Positions 1 to 7,948 of a stretch of DNA of 23,004 nt are shown here, piece after piece. A model generated the notes under the pieces. It did not search any database. It was not told where the DNA came from and saw nothing but the letters and a program-made list of their open reading frames with translations. Position 1 is the first letter of the stretch, and the number at the start of each line of letters is the position of its first letter. This DNA comes from DATIYW01 sp035517415 (GTDB lineage Bacteria > Acidobacteriota > Thermoanaerobaculia > Thermoanaerobaculales > Thermoanaerobaculaceae), in NCBI GenBank assembly GCA_035517415.1, contig DATIYW010000225.1:1-23004 (forward strand). Reading direction: 5' to 3'. A program made the position numbers and the translations under genes.

Positions 1-873
1 TCCGCGCGGCGCGTTGCGCGCCGGGTCGCTGGCGAGGAAGATCGCCACCACCGGCGCGCCGACCGCGGCGGCGAGGTGGACCGGCCCGGTGTCGCCGCCG
101 ACCACCGCGGCGCAGCCGGCGAGGAGCGCCGCGAGCTCGGCGATGCCGGTCGGCGGCGCGAGCGTCACCCCCGGCCCGGCGGCATCGACGATCGACGCCG
201 CCAGCTCGCGCTCCCCCGGGCCCCACGCCACCACCGCCGGCCGGCCGTCGGCGGCAATGCGCCGCGCCAGCGCGGCGTACGACGCGCCCGGCCAGGTCTT
301 GCCCGCCCGGCCCGTGCCCGGGAGGATCGCCACCGTCCCCGGCGCAACCGCCGCGCCGGGCTCCCCGACCAGGAGGAAGCGTCCGTCCGGCGCCGCGCCG
401 TAGGGGGCGGCCGCGCCGAACGCCTCGAGCATCGCGAGGTTGAAGTCGACGACGTGCGCAGTCCCCTCCGGCGGCGAGACCGTCCGCGTGTAGAACGCGC
501 CCGCCAGGCGCTCCCGCCGGACGCGCCGGGCGACGCCGACCCGCTCCGGCGCGCCGGCGAGCCACCCCCACGCCGCCGACTTGCACAGCCCCTGCGGGTC
601 GAGCGCGACCTCGGGGGCGAACTCCAGCAGTGCGCGGCGCACCGCGCGGATGCCCTCGCGCGTCGCCGCCGCGGCCGGGTGCGCGCGCCAGCGCCGCGTC
701 GCCACCGGGACCGCACGGCTCACCGCCGGGTGACCCGCGACCAGCGGCAGGAGCGGCTCCTCCACCACCCAGGCCAGTTCGACGGGGGAGCGGAGGCGGG
801 CGAGCGCGTCGGCGAGCGGCCAGGTGTGGACGACGTCGCCCAGCGCCGAGAGACGTGTCAGCAGCACGCGCAC
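1..873 (-). CDS. waaC: Lipopolysaccharide heptosyltransferase I (partial, 3' end beyond window)
   Basis: GT9-family glycosyltransferase that adds the first L-glycero-D-manno-heptose to Kdo2-lipid A at the cytoplasmic face of the inner membrane. The visible 291 codons are open to the left window edge, so the C-terminus is missing. Reading the minus strand gives the WaaC N-terminus VRVLLTRLSALGDVVHTWP, then WVVEE, a HPAVSRAVPVATRRWR stretch very like WaaC, DPQGLCKSAAW, and a late GGDTGPVHLAAA donor-site motif followed by SDPARNAPRG. The GTG at 873 is the only reasonable start: an in-frame TAG lies four codons upstream (885-883) and the conserved N-terminus begins at once. There is no Shine-Dalgarno at usable distance; a TAGAAT hexamer sits 6 nt upstream instead. 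The gene diverges from the redox operon at 1233 and lies on the same strand as the other LPS genes at 7379-11237. WaaC over WaaF is favoured by the WVVEE/HPAV region. Confidence 0.93.
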   Translation of the reverse strand, partial: MRVLLTRLSALGDVVHTWPLADALARLRSPVELAWVVEEPLLPLVAGHPAVSRAVPVATRRWRAHPAAAATREGIRAVRRALLEFAPEVALDPQGLCKSAAWGWLAGAPERVGVARRVRRERLAGAFYTRTVSPPEGTAHVVDFNLAMLEAFGAAAPYGAAPDGRFLLVGEPGAAVAPGTVAILPGTGRAGKTWPGASYAALARRIAADGRPAVVAWGPGERELAASIVDAAGPGVTLAPPTGIAELAALLAGCAAVVGGDTGPVHLAAAVGAPVVAIFLASDPARNAPRG

Positions 874-879
874 GGTCGG

Positions 880-885
880 ATTCTA
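880..885 (-). promoter_or_regulatory. Candidate -10 element of waaC, leaderless arrangement
   Basis: The minus strand reads TAGAAT, five of six matches to TATAAT, ending 6 nt before the GTG start of waaC. A start point about 7 nt after the hexamer would fall on the G of GTG, giving a leaderless mRNA. I see no good -35 hexamer 16-18 nt upstream, so this rests on the -10 and the absence of a ribosome site. Confidence 0.45.
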
Positions 886-971
886 GCCGCAACTTCCTCC
901 AGGCCCGTCACAAGACCGTCGCCCGGGTGATACGGCGCACGCGGGAGCGGCCGGCCTCCGCCTCCGCCGCC

Positions 972-992
972 GCTGTTGAATTCTTCAGCAGC
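972..992. promoter_or_regulatory. Dyad site A, candidate enhancer for the sigma-54 activator
   Basis: A 21-bp near-palindrome: arms GCTGTTGAA and TTCAGCAGC flank a TTC centre, and 8 of 9 arm positions pair. It lies about 200 bp upstream of the sigma-54 promoter, a usual place for an activator binding site. The best candidate protein is the NtrC-type regulator at 5516-6847; that link is inference. Confidence 0.5.
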
Positions 993-1074
993 CCAGGGGA
1001 AACGCAGATAGCACGCTGCGAATTGGCTGAAGTCCATCATGTCATCGATGTGTCACGGCCGGTTTGCTGCCGAG

Positions 1075-1095
1075 GCCGTTGAATTCCTCAGCACA
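1075..1095. promoter_or_regulatory. Dyad site B, second copy of the candidate enhancer
   Basis: This copy matches site A at 17 of 21 positions, including an unbroken GTTGAATTC and TCAGCA. It is itself less symmetric than site A. The start-to-start distance from site A is 103 bp, close to ten helical turns, so both could face the same side of DNA. It lies about 95 bp upstream of the -24/-12 promoter. Confidence 0.5.
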
Positions 1096-1168
1096 GGCTG
1101 CGCTCCCCGCCCCCCGATCCGACATGCAAGCCATTGACAGGTAGTACCTTGAGACTTTAGCCGACAAC

Positions 1169-1184
1169 TGGCAGGGAGTTTGCT
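1169..1184 (+). promoter_or_regulatory. Sigma-54 (-24/-12) promoter of the redox operon
   Basis: The sequence TGGCAGGGAGTTTGCT matches the sigma-54 consensus TGGCACGRNNNTTGCW at every defined position except one (C to G after TGGCA), with correct GG to GC spacing. Transcription would start near 1195, leaving a leader of about 38 nt with GGGAGG (1222-1227) 5 nt before the ATG at 1233. The operon encodes a sigma-54 activator, which makes the call more likely. Confidence 0.8.
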
Positions 1185-1232
1185 CGATTCTCCGGCGAGC
1201 GGAAGCAGGAACGTTTCCGCCGGGAGGCAAGC

Positions 1233-1907
1233 ATGACAGCAATCCTGGTCATCCTGACGATCCTGGTCGCGGTGACCGTTGACGCCGTGATGCTGAAGCT
1301 GCGGCGGCGGCGCGTCGCGGTCGAGGTACCGGGGCCGGTCGTGCCGATGCTGCAGCCGAGGCCGCCGCAGGGCATCTTCCTTGACCCGAACCACAGCTGG
1401 GTGCGGATCGCAACCGACGGCGCGCTGCGGGTCGGGATCGACGACTTCCTCGCCGAGGCGGTCGGCGAGGTCGACGCGGTCGAGGCGCCGCCGCGCGGCA
1501 GCCACGTCAAGCGCGGCGACCCGCTCCTCACGCTCCGCTTCCGCGGCCGCACGCTGGTGGTGCCGGCACCGGCGGCGGGCGAGGTGGTCGCGCTCAACGA
1601 GCACGTCGCCGAGAAGCCGTGGACGATGACCCGCGACCCATACGGCGTCGGGTGGGTCGTGGCGCTGTGGACCCGCGACCACCAGGAGGCGATCAAGAAG
1701 CTCCGCATCGGCAGCGCGGCCGGGTCGTTCCTGCGCCAGGAGCTGCAGCGCCTGGCCGACTTCCTCACCCCCGCCGGCGTGCCGGCGACCGTGCCGCTGC
1801 TCGCCGACGGCGGGGTGCCGCGCAAGGGCGCGCTCGCCGACCTCGACGCGGCGCGGATCGAGGCGTTCCAGCACGAGTTCCTCGCGAGCGACGACGAGGA
1901 GGGATGA
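1233..1907 (+). CDS. Membrane-anchored GcvH/lipoyl-like domain protein lacking the lipoyl lysine
   Basis: A 224-residue protein with one N-terminal membrane segment (about residues 3-21) followed by KLRRRR, which predicts a cytoplasmic C-terminal part. Residues about 50-150 resemble the glycine-cleavage H-protein hammerhead: HSWVRIATDG, VGIDDFLAEAVGEVDAVEAPPRG, then VPAPAAGEVVALNEHV and DPYGVGWVVAL. Where H protein carries the lipoylated lysine (ESVKA), this protein has RFRGRTLVV with no lysine, so it is unlikely to carry lipoate. The C-terminal 70 residues look helical and are not recognised. It is the first gene after the sigma-54 promoter, and HybA-like starts 3 nt after its stop, so a structural role in the HybA/HybB complex is the natural inference. 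It is not a glycine-cleavage enzyme: no gcvT or gcvP is nearby. Confidence 0.8.
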   Translation: MTAILVILTILVAVTVDAVMLKLRRRRVAVEVPGPVVPMLQPRPPQGIFLDPNHSWVRIATDGALRVGIDDFLAEAVGEVDAVEAPPRGSHVKRGDPLLTLRFRGRTLVVPAPAAGEVVALNEHVAEKPWTMTRDPYGVGWVVALWTRDHQEAIKKLRIGSAAGSFLRQELQRLADFLTPAGVPATVPLLADGGVPRKGALADLDAARIEAFQHEFLASDDEEG

Positions 1908-1910
1908 GCC

Positions 1911-2660
1911 ATGGCACACCGGGCCATCCTCGTCGACGTGACGAAGTGCATCGGCTGCGGCTCGTGCGTCGAGGCCTGCCAGAAGGCGAACGAGCAGCCC
2001 GCCCACGAGGCGCGCGGCTTCGACGACCAGACCTACACGTTCCTGATGGACCGCGGCAACGACACCTACGTCCGCCGGCTCTGCATGCACTGCGAGAACC
2101 CGAGCTGCGCCTCGGTCTGCCCGGTCGGCGCGCTCAAGAAGACCGCCGAGGGGCCGGTCACCTACGACGCGGACAAGTGCATGGGCTGCCGGTACTGCAT
2201 GATGGCGTGCCCGTTCGGCGTCCCGACCTACGAGTGGCACTCCTCGACGCCGCGCGTGCGCAAGTGCCAGATGTGCGCCCACCGCGGCGCCGCCGGGCCC
2301 GCGTGCGCCGCCGCCTGCCCGACCGGCGCGACCTCGACCGGCGACCGCGACGCGCTGATCGCGGAGGCCAAGAAGCGCGTCGCGGGGGACCCCAAGACCT
2401 ACCACCAGCGCATCTACGGCCTGGCCGAGGCGGGCGGGACCGACGTGATCTTCATCGGCCCCAAGGACTCCGAGGCGCTCGGCCTGCCGCGGGTCAAGAG
2501 CGAGACGCCGCTGCCCGAGCTGACCTGGCAGGCGCTCAAGCACATCCCCGACGTCGTGCTGTTCGGCGGCGTGTTCCTCGGCGGGATGTTCTGGCTCACC
2601 AAGCGCAAGGAAGAGGTCGCCCGCGCCGAGCGCGAGGGCAAGGGAGAGAGCCATGATTAA
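1911..2660 (+). CDS. HybA-like 4Fe-4S ferredoxin subunit (four clusters, C-terminal membrane anchor)
   Basis: Electron-transfer subunit of the DmsB/HybA/NrfC type, 249 residues. Sixteen cysteines form four ferredoxin-like groups: C13/16/19/23, C58/61/66/70, C90/93/96/100 and C119/122/132/136, enough for four [4Fe-4S] clusters. A hydrophobic stretch near residues 214-230 followed by KRK looks like the C-terminal anchor of HybA. Unlike classic HybA there is no Tat signal: the protein begins directly with MAHRAILVDVTKCIGC, and an in-frame TGA two codons before the ATG rules out a longer N-terminus. The iron-sulfur domain may therefore be cytoplasmic. The preceding gene ends 3 nt upstream, GAGGAGGGA provides the ribosome site, and the HybB gene overlaps its end by 8 bp. 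Confidence 0.9.
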   Translation: MAHRAILVDVTKCIGCGSCVEACQKANEQPAHEARGFDDQTYTFLMDRGNDTYVRRLCMHCENPSCASVCPVGALKKTAEGPVTYDADKCMGCRYCMMACPFGVPTYEWHSSTPRVRKCQMCAHRGAAGPACAAACPTGATSTGDRDALIAEAKKRVAGDPKTYHQRIYGLAEAGGTDVIFIGPKDSEALGLPRVKSETPLPELTWQALKHIPDVVLFGGVFLGGMFWLTKRKEEVARAEREGKGESHD

Positions 2661-3873
2661 GCGCGCCCTGTCGTCGCTGCGCCTCGGCTTCTGGTCGGTG
2701 CCGAGCGCCGTGCTCGTCGCCATGCTGGCGGGCATCGCGTACCTCCGCTTCACCCGCGGCCTGGGCGCGGTCACCCACCTCTCCGACTCGTTCCCGTGGG
2801 GGCTGTGGATCGGCTTCGACGTGCTGTGCGGGGTCGGCCTGGCGGCCGGCGGGTTCGCCGTCACCGCCACCGTCCACATCTTCCACCTCAAGGACTTCAA
2901 GCCGATCGTGCGACCCACCGTGCTGACCGCATTCCTCGGCTATCTGCTCGTCGTCGTCGGGCTCATCTTCGACCTCGGCAAGCCGTGGAACATCTGGCAC
3001 CCGATCATCATGTGGAACCCGCACTCGGTCATGTTCGAGGTGGGCTGGTGCGTGATGCTCTACACCACCGTGCTCTCGCTCGAGTTCTCGCCGATCGTGC
3101 TCGAGCGCTTCAAGCTCAACCGCCTGCTCAAGGTGGTCAAGAGCGTCACGCCGGTGCTGGTGATCCTCGGCGTGATCCTCTCGACGCTCCACCAGTCCTC
3201 GCTCGGCAGCCTGTTCCTGATCCTCCCCGAGAAGGTGCACCCGCTCTGGTACTCGCCGCTCGAGCCGGTGTTCTTCTTCGTCTCCGCGCTCGCCGCCGGC
3301 ATCGCCATGACGGTCGTCGAGTCGTGGTTCTCGCGGCGCGCGTTCGGCAAGCCGATCGAGACGCACCTGCTCTCGCGGCTCTCGCGCGTCTCCGTCATCG
3401 TGCTCGCGCTCTACCTGGCGATCCGCGTCCGCGACCTTCTCGGGCGCGACGCCCTCTCGACGCTCTTCCCGTTCACGCCCACCTCCGCAATGTTCCTGCT
3501 CGAGATCGGCATCGGCGTGGTGATCCCGATGGTGCTGCTCGCCTCGGAGCGGTTCCGCGCCTCGGCGCGCCGCCTCGCGGTCACGCAAGGGATGGTGGTG
3601 ATCGGCTTCATCCTCAACCGGCTCAACGTCTCGGTGACCGCGGTCGAGGCCGCGACCGGCCACAGCTACCTGCCGTCGGTCCCCGAGTTCCTCGTCTCGA
3701 TGGGTCTGGTCGCGGTCGGGATGTGGATCTTCGTCCTCGCCTGCCGCTTCCTCCCGGTGTTCCCGGAGGGGCCGGTCGCGGAGCTCGAGAAGAGGCGCGC
3801 GGCCCGCGAGGCGGAGGCCGGGCACCCGATCCATGTCGCGGCAGCGCCTGGCTTTGACCTGTTCGGGAAGTAG
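2653..3873 (+). CDS. HybB/NrfD-family polytopic membrane subunit (quinone-interacting)
   Basis: A 406-residue membrane protein of the polysulfide reductase NrfD / HybB family, close to the usual HybB length, with about ten hydrophobic segments. Typical stretches are SFPWGLWIGFDVLCGVGLAAGG near residue 47, FDLGKPWNIWHPIIMWNPHSVMFEVGWCVMLY near 97-128, and LSTLHQSSLGSLF near 178-190. Family members pass electrons between a four-cluster ferredoxin subunit and the menaquinone pool. The start overlaps the HybA-like gene by 8 bp, so the two are probably translationally coupled. No hydrogenase, molybdopterin or multihaem cytochrome subunit is encoded in the operon, so the partner enzyme is unknown. 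Confidence 0.92.
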   Translation: MIKRALSSLRLGFWSVPSAVLVAMLAGIAYLRFTRGLGAVTHLSDSFPWGLWIGFDVLCGVGLAAGGFAVTATVHIFHLKDFKPIVRPTVLTAFLGYLLVVVGLIFDLGKPWNIWHPIIMWNPHSVMFEVGWCVMLYTTVLSLEFSPIVLERFKLNRLLKVVKSVTPVLVILGVILSTLHQSSLGSLFLILPEKVHPLWYSPLEPVFFFVSALAAGIAMTVVESWFSRRAFGKPIETHLLSRLSRVSVIVLALYLAIRVRDLLGRDALSTLFPFTPTSAMFLLEIGIGVVIPMVLLASERFRASARRLAVTQGMVVIGFILNRLNVSVTAVEAATGHSYLPSVPEFLVSMGLVAVGMWIFVLACRFLPVFPEGPVAELEKRRAAREAEAGHPIHVAAAPGFDLFGK

Positions 3874-3905
3874 CGATACCGTGAGGCGGGAGGAGGCAGC
3901 CAAGC

Positions 3906-5515
3906 ATGTGGCGATGGCGCTCCAACTCGCTGACCTTCCGCCTCACCGGTAGCCTCATCGTCGCGCTCGCGCTCCTGCTCGCCCTCACCGGCATCGTCCA
4001 GGTGGGCCTGCAGGAGCGCTTCGCGCGCGGCAGCACGCGGTTGAACGGCCTCGCCATGTCGGAGACGCTCTACGGCGCGCTCCACTCCGCGATGCTCCAC
4101 AACGACCGCAACGGGCTCCACGCCACGGTGCGCACGATCGCCGAGCAGTCCCCCAACGTCCGCGTGCGGATCTTCAACAAGGAGGGCAGCATCGTCTTCT
4201 CCTCCGATCCCGAGGAGGTCGGCCAGCGCCTCGACCCCAGCTCCGAGGCGTGCTTCAAGTGCCACGCCGCGAACCGGCCGATCGAGCGGCTCCCCGCCGG
4301 CGACCGCACCCGCAGCTTCGCGCTCGCCGGCGTTCCGGCGCTCGGCGTGATCCGCCCGATCGAGAACGAGCCCGCCTGCAGCAGTGCCGACTGCCACGCC
4401 CACCCCGCCACCAAGCGGCTGCTCGGCGTGCTCGACGTCACCCTGCTGATGACCCGCGTCGACGAGGAGCGGCGCCAGACCGCGGCGCTGATGGTCGGCG
4501 CCACCGGCGGGGCGCTCCTCCTCGTCGTCTGCGCCGTCGTGCTCGTGGTGAGGCGGGCCGTGCACCGGCCGATCAAGTCGCTCACCCGCACCCTCGCCGC
4601 CCTCGGCGCCGGCGACTACTCGGCGCGCTACGAGAACGGCGAGATCTCGGAGTTCGCCTACCTCGGCACCGCCGTCAACAAGATGGCGCAGGAGTTGCAG
4701 CGCGCCAACGCCGAGCTGGTCGACTGGGCGCAGACGCTCGAGCGGCGCGTCGAGGAGAAGACCGCCGAGCTGCGCCAGGCGCAGGAGCAGATGGTGCGGG
4801 TCGAGCGGATGGCCTCGCTGGGCAAATTGGCCGCGGTGGTCGCGCACGAGATCAACAACCCGCTCGCCTCGGTCGTGACCTACTCCAAGCTGCTGCTGCG
4901 CCGCCACGCCCAGCGCGGCTCCGCCGCGGAGCATCGCGAGGACGTCGACATCCTCGACGCGATTGCCAGCGAGTCCGCGCGCTGCGGCGAGATCGTCTCC
5001 AACCTGCTGCTGTTCGCGCGCCGCACCGGCTCGCGCATGGAGCCGTCCGACGTCAACGAGATCGTGCGGCGCTCGCTGTTCCTCATCAAGCACAAGATGG
5101 ACCTCGCGCAGGTCAAGGCCGAGACCCGCCTGGACACCTCGCTCCAGCCCTTGCTCTGCGACCCGTCGCAGGTCGAGCAGGCGCTGCTCGCGCTCATCAT
5201 CAACGCGGTGGAGGCGATGCCCGGCGGCGGCACGCTGACGGTGACCACCGCGGCGGCGCCGAACGGCGGGGTGCGGCTCGACGTCGCCGACACCGGCGTC
5301 GGCATGGACGCGGAGGTGCGCCAGCACATCTTCGAGCCGTTCTTCACGACCAAGGCGGAGCGCGACGGCAAGGGGCTCGGCCTCGGCCTCGCGGTTGTCT
5401 ACGGCATCGTGCAGCGACACAATGGCACGATCGAGGTGGCGAGCGCGCCGGGCCAGGGCACGTGCTTCACCGTCACGCTGCCCCAGGCGGCGGCCGGCAC
5501 GGGGGGTGAGAGTTG

Positions 5516-5516
<1 letters not shown>
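3906..5516 (+). CDS. Sensor histidine kinase with two periplasmic c-haem motifs
   Basis: A 536-residue transmembrane kinase. Membrane segment 1 spans about residues 12-33. The periplasmic domain (34-193) carries a CXXCH motif (C116, C119, H120) and a CX4CH motif (C158, C163, H164), so two covalent c-type haems are likely. Membrane segment 2 is about 194-216, followed by a HAMP linker and coiled coil (217-303), a dimerisation box with H314 (VVAHEINNPL), the N box near N433, the DTGVGM G1 box at 462-467 and GKGLGLGLA G2 near 489-496. The FFTT and HGT-like end of the ATPase domain is present. GGGAGGAGG (3888-3896) lies 9 nt before the ATG. The stop overlaps the regulator's ATG (TGATG). It probably senses redox state, NO/O2 or electron flux and phosphorylates the next gene product. 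Confidence 0.93.
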
Positions 5517-6847
<1,331 letters not shown>

Positions 6848-6863
6848 CCGCCGGGAGATGCCC

Positions 6864-7382
6864 GTGAGGGTGCGGCTGCTGGCGCTCGGGGAGGTGCCGC
6901 CGCGGCTGGCGGAGGCCGTCCTCGGCCGGCTCCCTCCGCCCTACCTCGGCGGCGAGGCCGGGCGCCTCGACGTCTCGCTCGAGCGTTGCTACGACCGCCA
7001 GCGGGCGCAGGTCGACGCCGCCTGCCTGATCGAGCAGGTGGCCGCGCCCGAGCCGGGCTGGGTGGCGATGGGGCTCACCGGCGTCGACCTGTTCATGCCG
7101 GCGCTGACCTACGTCTTCGGAATCTCCGCGATCGGCGGGCGTCGCGGCATCGTCTCGTGGTTCCGACTTCGCCCGGAAGAGTCCGGGCCGACTGCCGGCC
7201 CCTTGCTCGCTCGCCGCGTCATCACCGAGGTGGTCCACGAGCTCGGCCACGCCGTCGGGCTCGTCCACTGCGTCGTCCCGGACTGCGCGATGCACCGGTC
7301 GCTGTGGCCGGAAGGGGTGGACCTCAAGCGGGCGGAATATTGCCCGGCCTGCCTCGCGACCCTCTCCACGCTCCTCGGTTAG
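6864..7382 (+). CDS. amzA: Archaemetzincin-family zinc metalloprotease
   Basis: A 172-residue soluble protein of the archaemetzincin (M54) family. The signature is complete: HELGH with zinc ligands H125 and H129 and catalytic E126, third ligand H135 in GLVHC, then C136, C141-A-M143, and C160/C163, the four cysteines that bind a structural zinc. Family length is about 170-200 residues, so this looks whole. The substrate is not known for bacterial members. I chose GTG 6864 because GGGAG (6853-6857) lies 6 nt before it; the ATG at 6858 touches that motif and leaves no spacing. The gene follows the response regulator by 16 nt, so it may be the last gene of the sigma-54 operon. Its 3' end overlaps the convergent rfaE2 gene by 4 bp. 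Confidence 0.9.
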   Translation: MRVRLLALGEVPPRLAEAVLGRLPPPYLGGEAGRLDVSLERCYDRQRAQVDAACLIEQVAAPEPGWVAMGLTGVDLFMPALTYVFGISAIGGRRGIVSWFRLRPEESGPTAGPLLARRVITEVVHELGHAVGLVHCVVPDCAMHRSLWPEGVDLKRAEYCPACLATLSTLLG

Positions 7383-7873
7383 TGGCGGACGCGCTTGAGG
7401 ATCTCGGCGACGAGGTCGGTCGTCGCGTGGTCCTTCGGGTCGCCGCAGATCACCGTCTCGCCGCCCCACTCGGCGACGACCGCGCGCTCCGGCACCGTCT
7501 CGGCGGTGTAGTCCGTCCCCTTCGCGTGAACGTGCGGTCGGAGCGCGCGCAGCACCTCGGCGACGGTCGGCTCGTCGAAGAGCACGATCCAGTCGACGCA
7601 GTCGAGGTGGGAGAGCAGCTCGGCGCGCTCGCCCTCCGGCACGATCGGCCGCGACGGCCCTTTGCTCGCGCGCACCGAGACGTCCGAGTTGACGGCGACG
7701 AGCAGGACGTCGCCCGCCTGCCGCGCCGCGTGGAGGTAGCGGACGTGGCCGACGTGGAGCAGGTCGAACGCGCCGTTGGCGAGCACCACCCGCCGACCGG
7801 CCTCCCGCGCGCCGCGGGCGACCGCCGCGGCCTCGGCGAGCGTGATCAGCTTCTTCTCCGGCCTTTCGCTCAT
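7379..7873 (-). CDS. rfaE2: D-glycero-beta-D-manno-heptose 1-phosphate adenylyltransferase
   Basis: A 164-residue cytidylyltransferase-fold enzyme that transfers AMP from ATP to heptose 1-phosphate, making ADP-heptose for the LPS inner core. It is the stand-alone equivalent of the C-terminal half of E. coli HldE. Visible signatures are NGAFDLLHVGHVRYL with the HXGH nucleotide motif at residues 40-43, VAVNSDVSV, the KGPSRPIVP loop, and KGTDYTAETVPE. It is the last gene of the minus-strand waaA-lpxK-rfaE1-rfaE2 cluster, 75 bp after rfaE1, and meets the archaemetzincin tail to tail with a 4-bp overlap. The ribosome site is weak (GAG near -5). The intergenic gap contains a G-rich tandem repeat on the transcribed-sense strand. 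Confidence 0.95.
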   Translation of the reverse strand: MSERPEKKLITLAEAAAVARGAREAGRRVVLANGAFDLLHVGHVRYLHAARQAGDVLLVAVNSDVSVRASKGPSRPIVPEGERAELLSHLDCVDWIVLFDEPTVAEVLRALRPHVHAKGTDYTAETVPERAVVAEWGGETVICGDPKDHATTDLVAEILKRVRH

Positions 7874-7912
7874 ACTCGAACCCGGGGGCGATTCGGCGCT
7901 CCCAGATCCGGA

Positions 7913-7937
7913 CCCCGGTCCCCGGTCCCCGATCCCC
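7913..7937 (-). repeat. G-quadruplex-like 7-bp tandem repeat between rfaE1 and rfaE2
   Basis: On the minus (mRNA-sense) strand four GGGG runs are separated by three-base loops ATC, ACC and ACC, an ideal four-tetrad G-quadruplex pattern. A further GG-ATC precedes it and a TCC follows, so the units form a period-7 tandem array (ATCGGGG twice, ACCGGGG twice). It lies in the 75-bp gap upstream of the rfaE2 start and could affect expression of rfaE2. Similar G-rich intergenic tandem repeats are known in other bacteria such as Xanthomonas. Confidence 0.7.
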
Positions 7938-7948
7938 GATCCTCTCGG

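Larger units (their letters stand above)
874..1232. other. Divergent regulatory region between waaC and the redox operon (no gene)
   Basis: These 359 bases hold no convincing coding region. They contain the waaC -10 candidate at the left end, two similar dyad-like sites at 972-992 and 1075-1095, a possible half-site GCTGAAG at 1026-1032, a sigma-54 promoter at 1169-1184 and the ribosome site GGGAGG at 1222-1227. The stretch from about 970 to 1200 is clearly less GC-rich than the neighbouring genes, as expected for a control region. Confidence 0.8.

Noticed and set aside
1053..2918. Minus-strand open frame of 621 codons covering the operon's first genes
   Set aside because: No recognisable domain, runs through the sigma-54 promoter region, and opposes the HybA-like cysteine-cluster gene.
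3666..5420. Minus-strand open frame of 584 codons antisense to the histidine kinase
   Set aside because: Shadow of a GC-rich gene; the plus-strand frame has every kinase box and both haem motifs.
5513..5515. TTG as the start of the sigma-54 activator
   Set aside because: The adjacent ATG at 5516 is a stronger start and overlaps the kinase stop as TGATG, a common coupling arrangement.
6858..6860. ATG as the start of the archaemetzincin
   Set aside because: The GGGAG ribosome site touches this ATG; the GTG at 6864 has 6-nt spacing. Only two residues differ.
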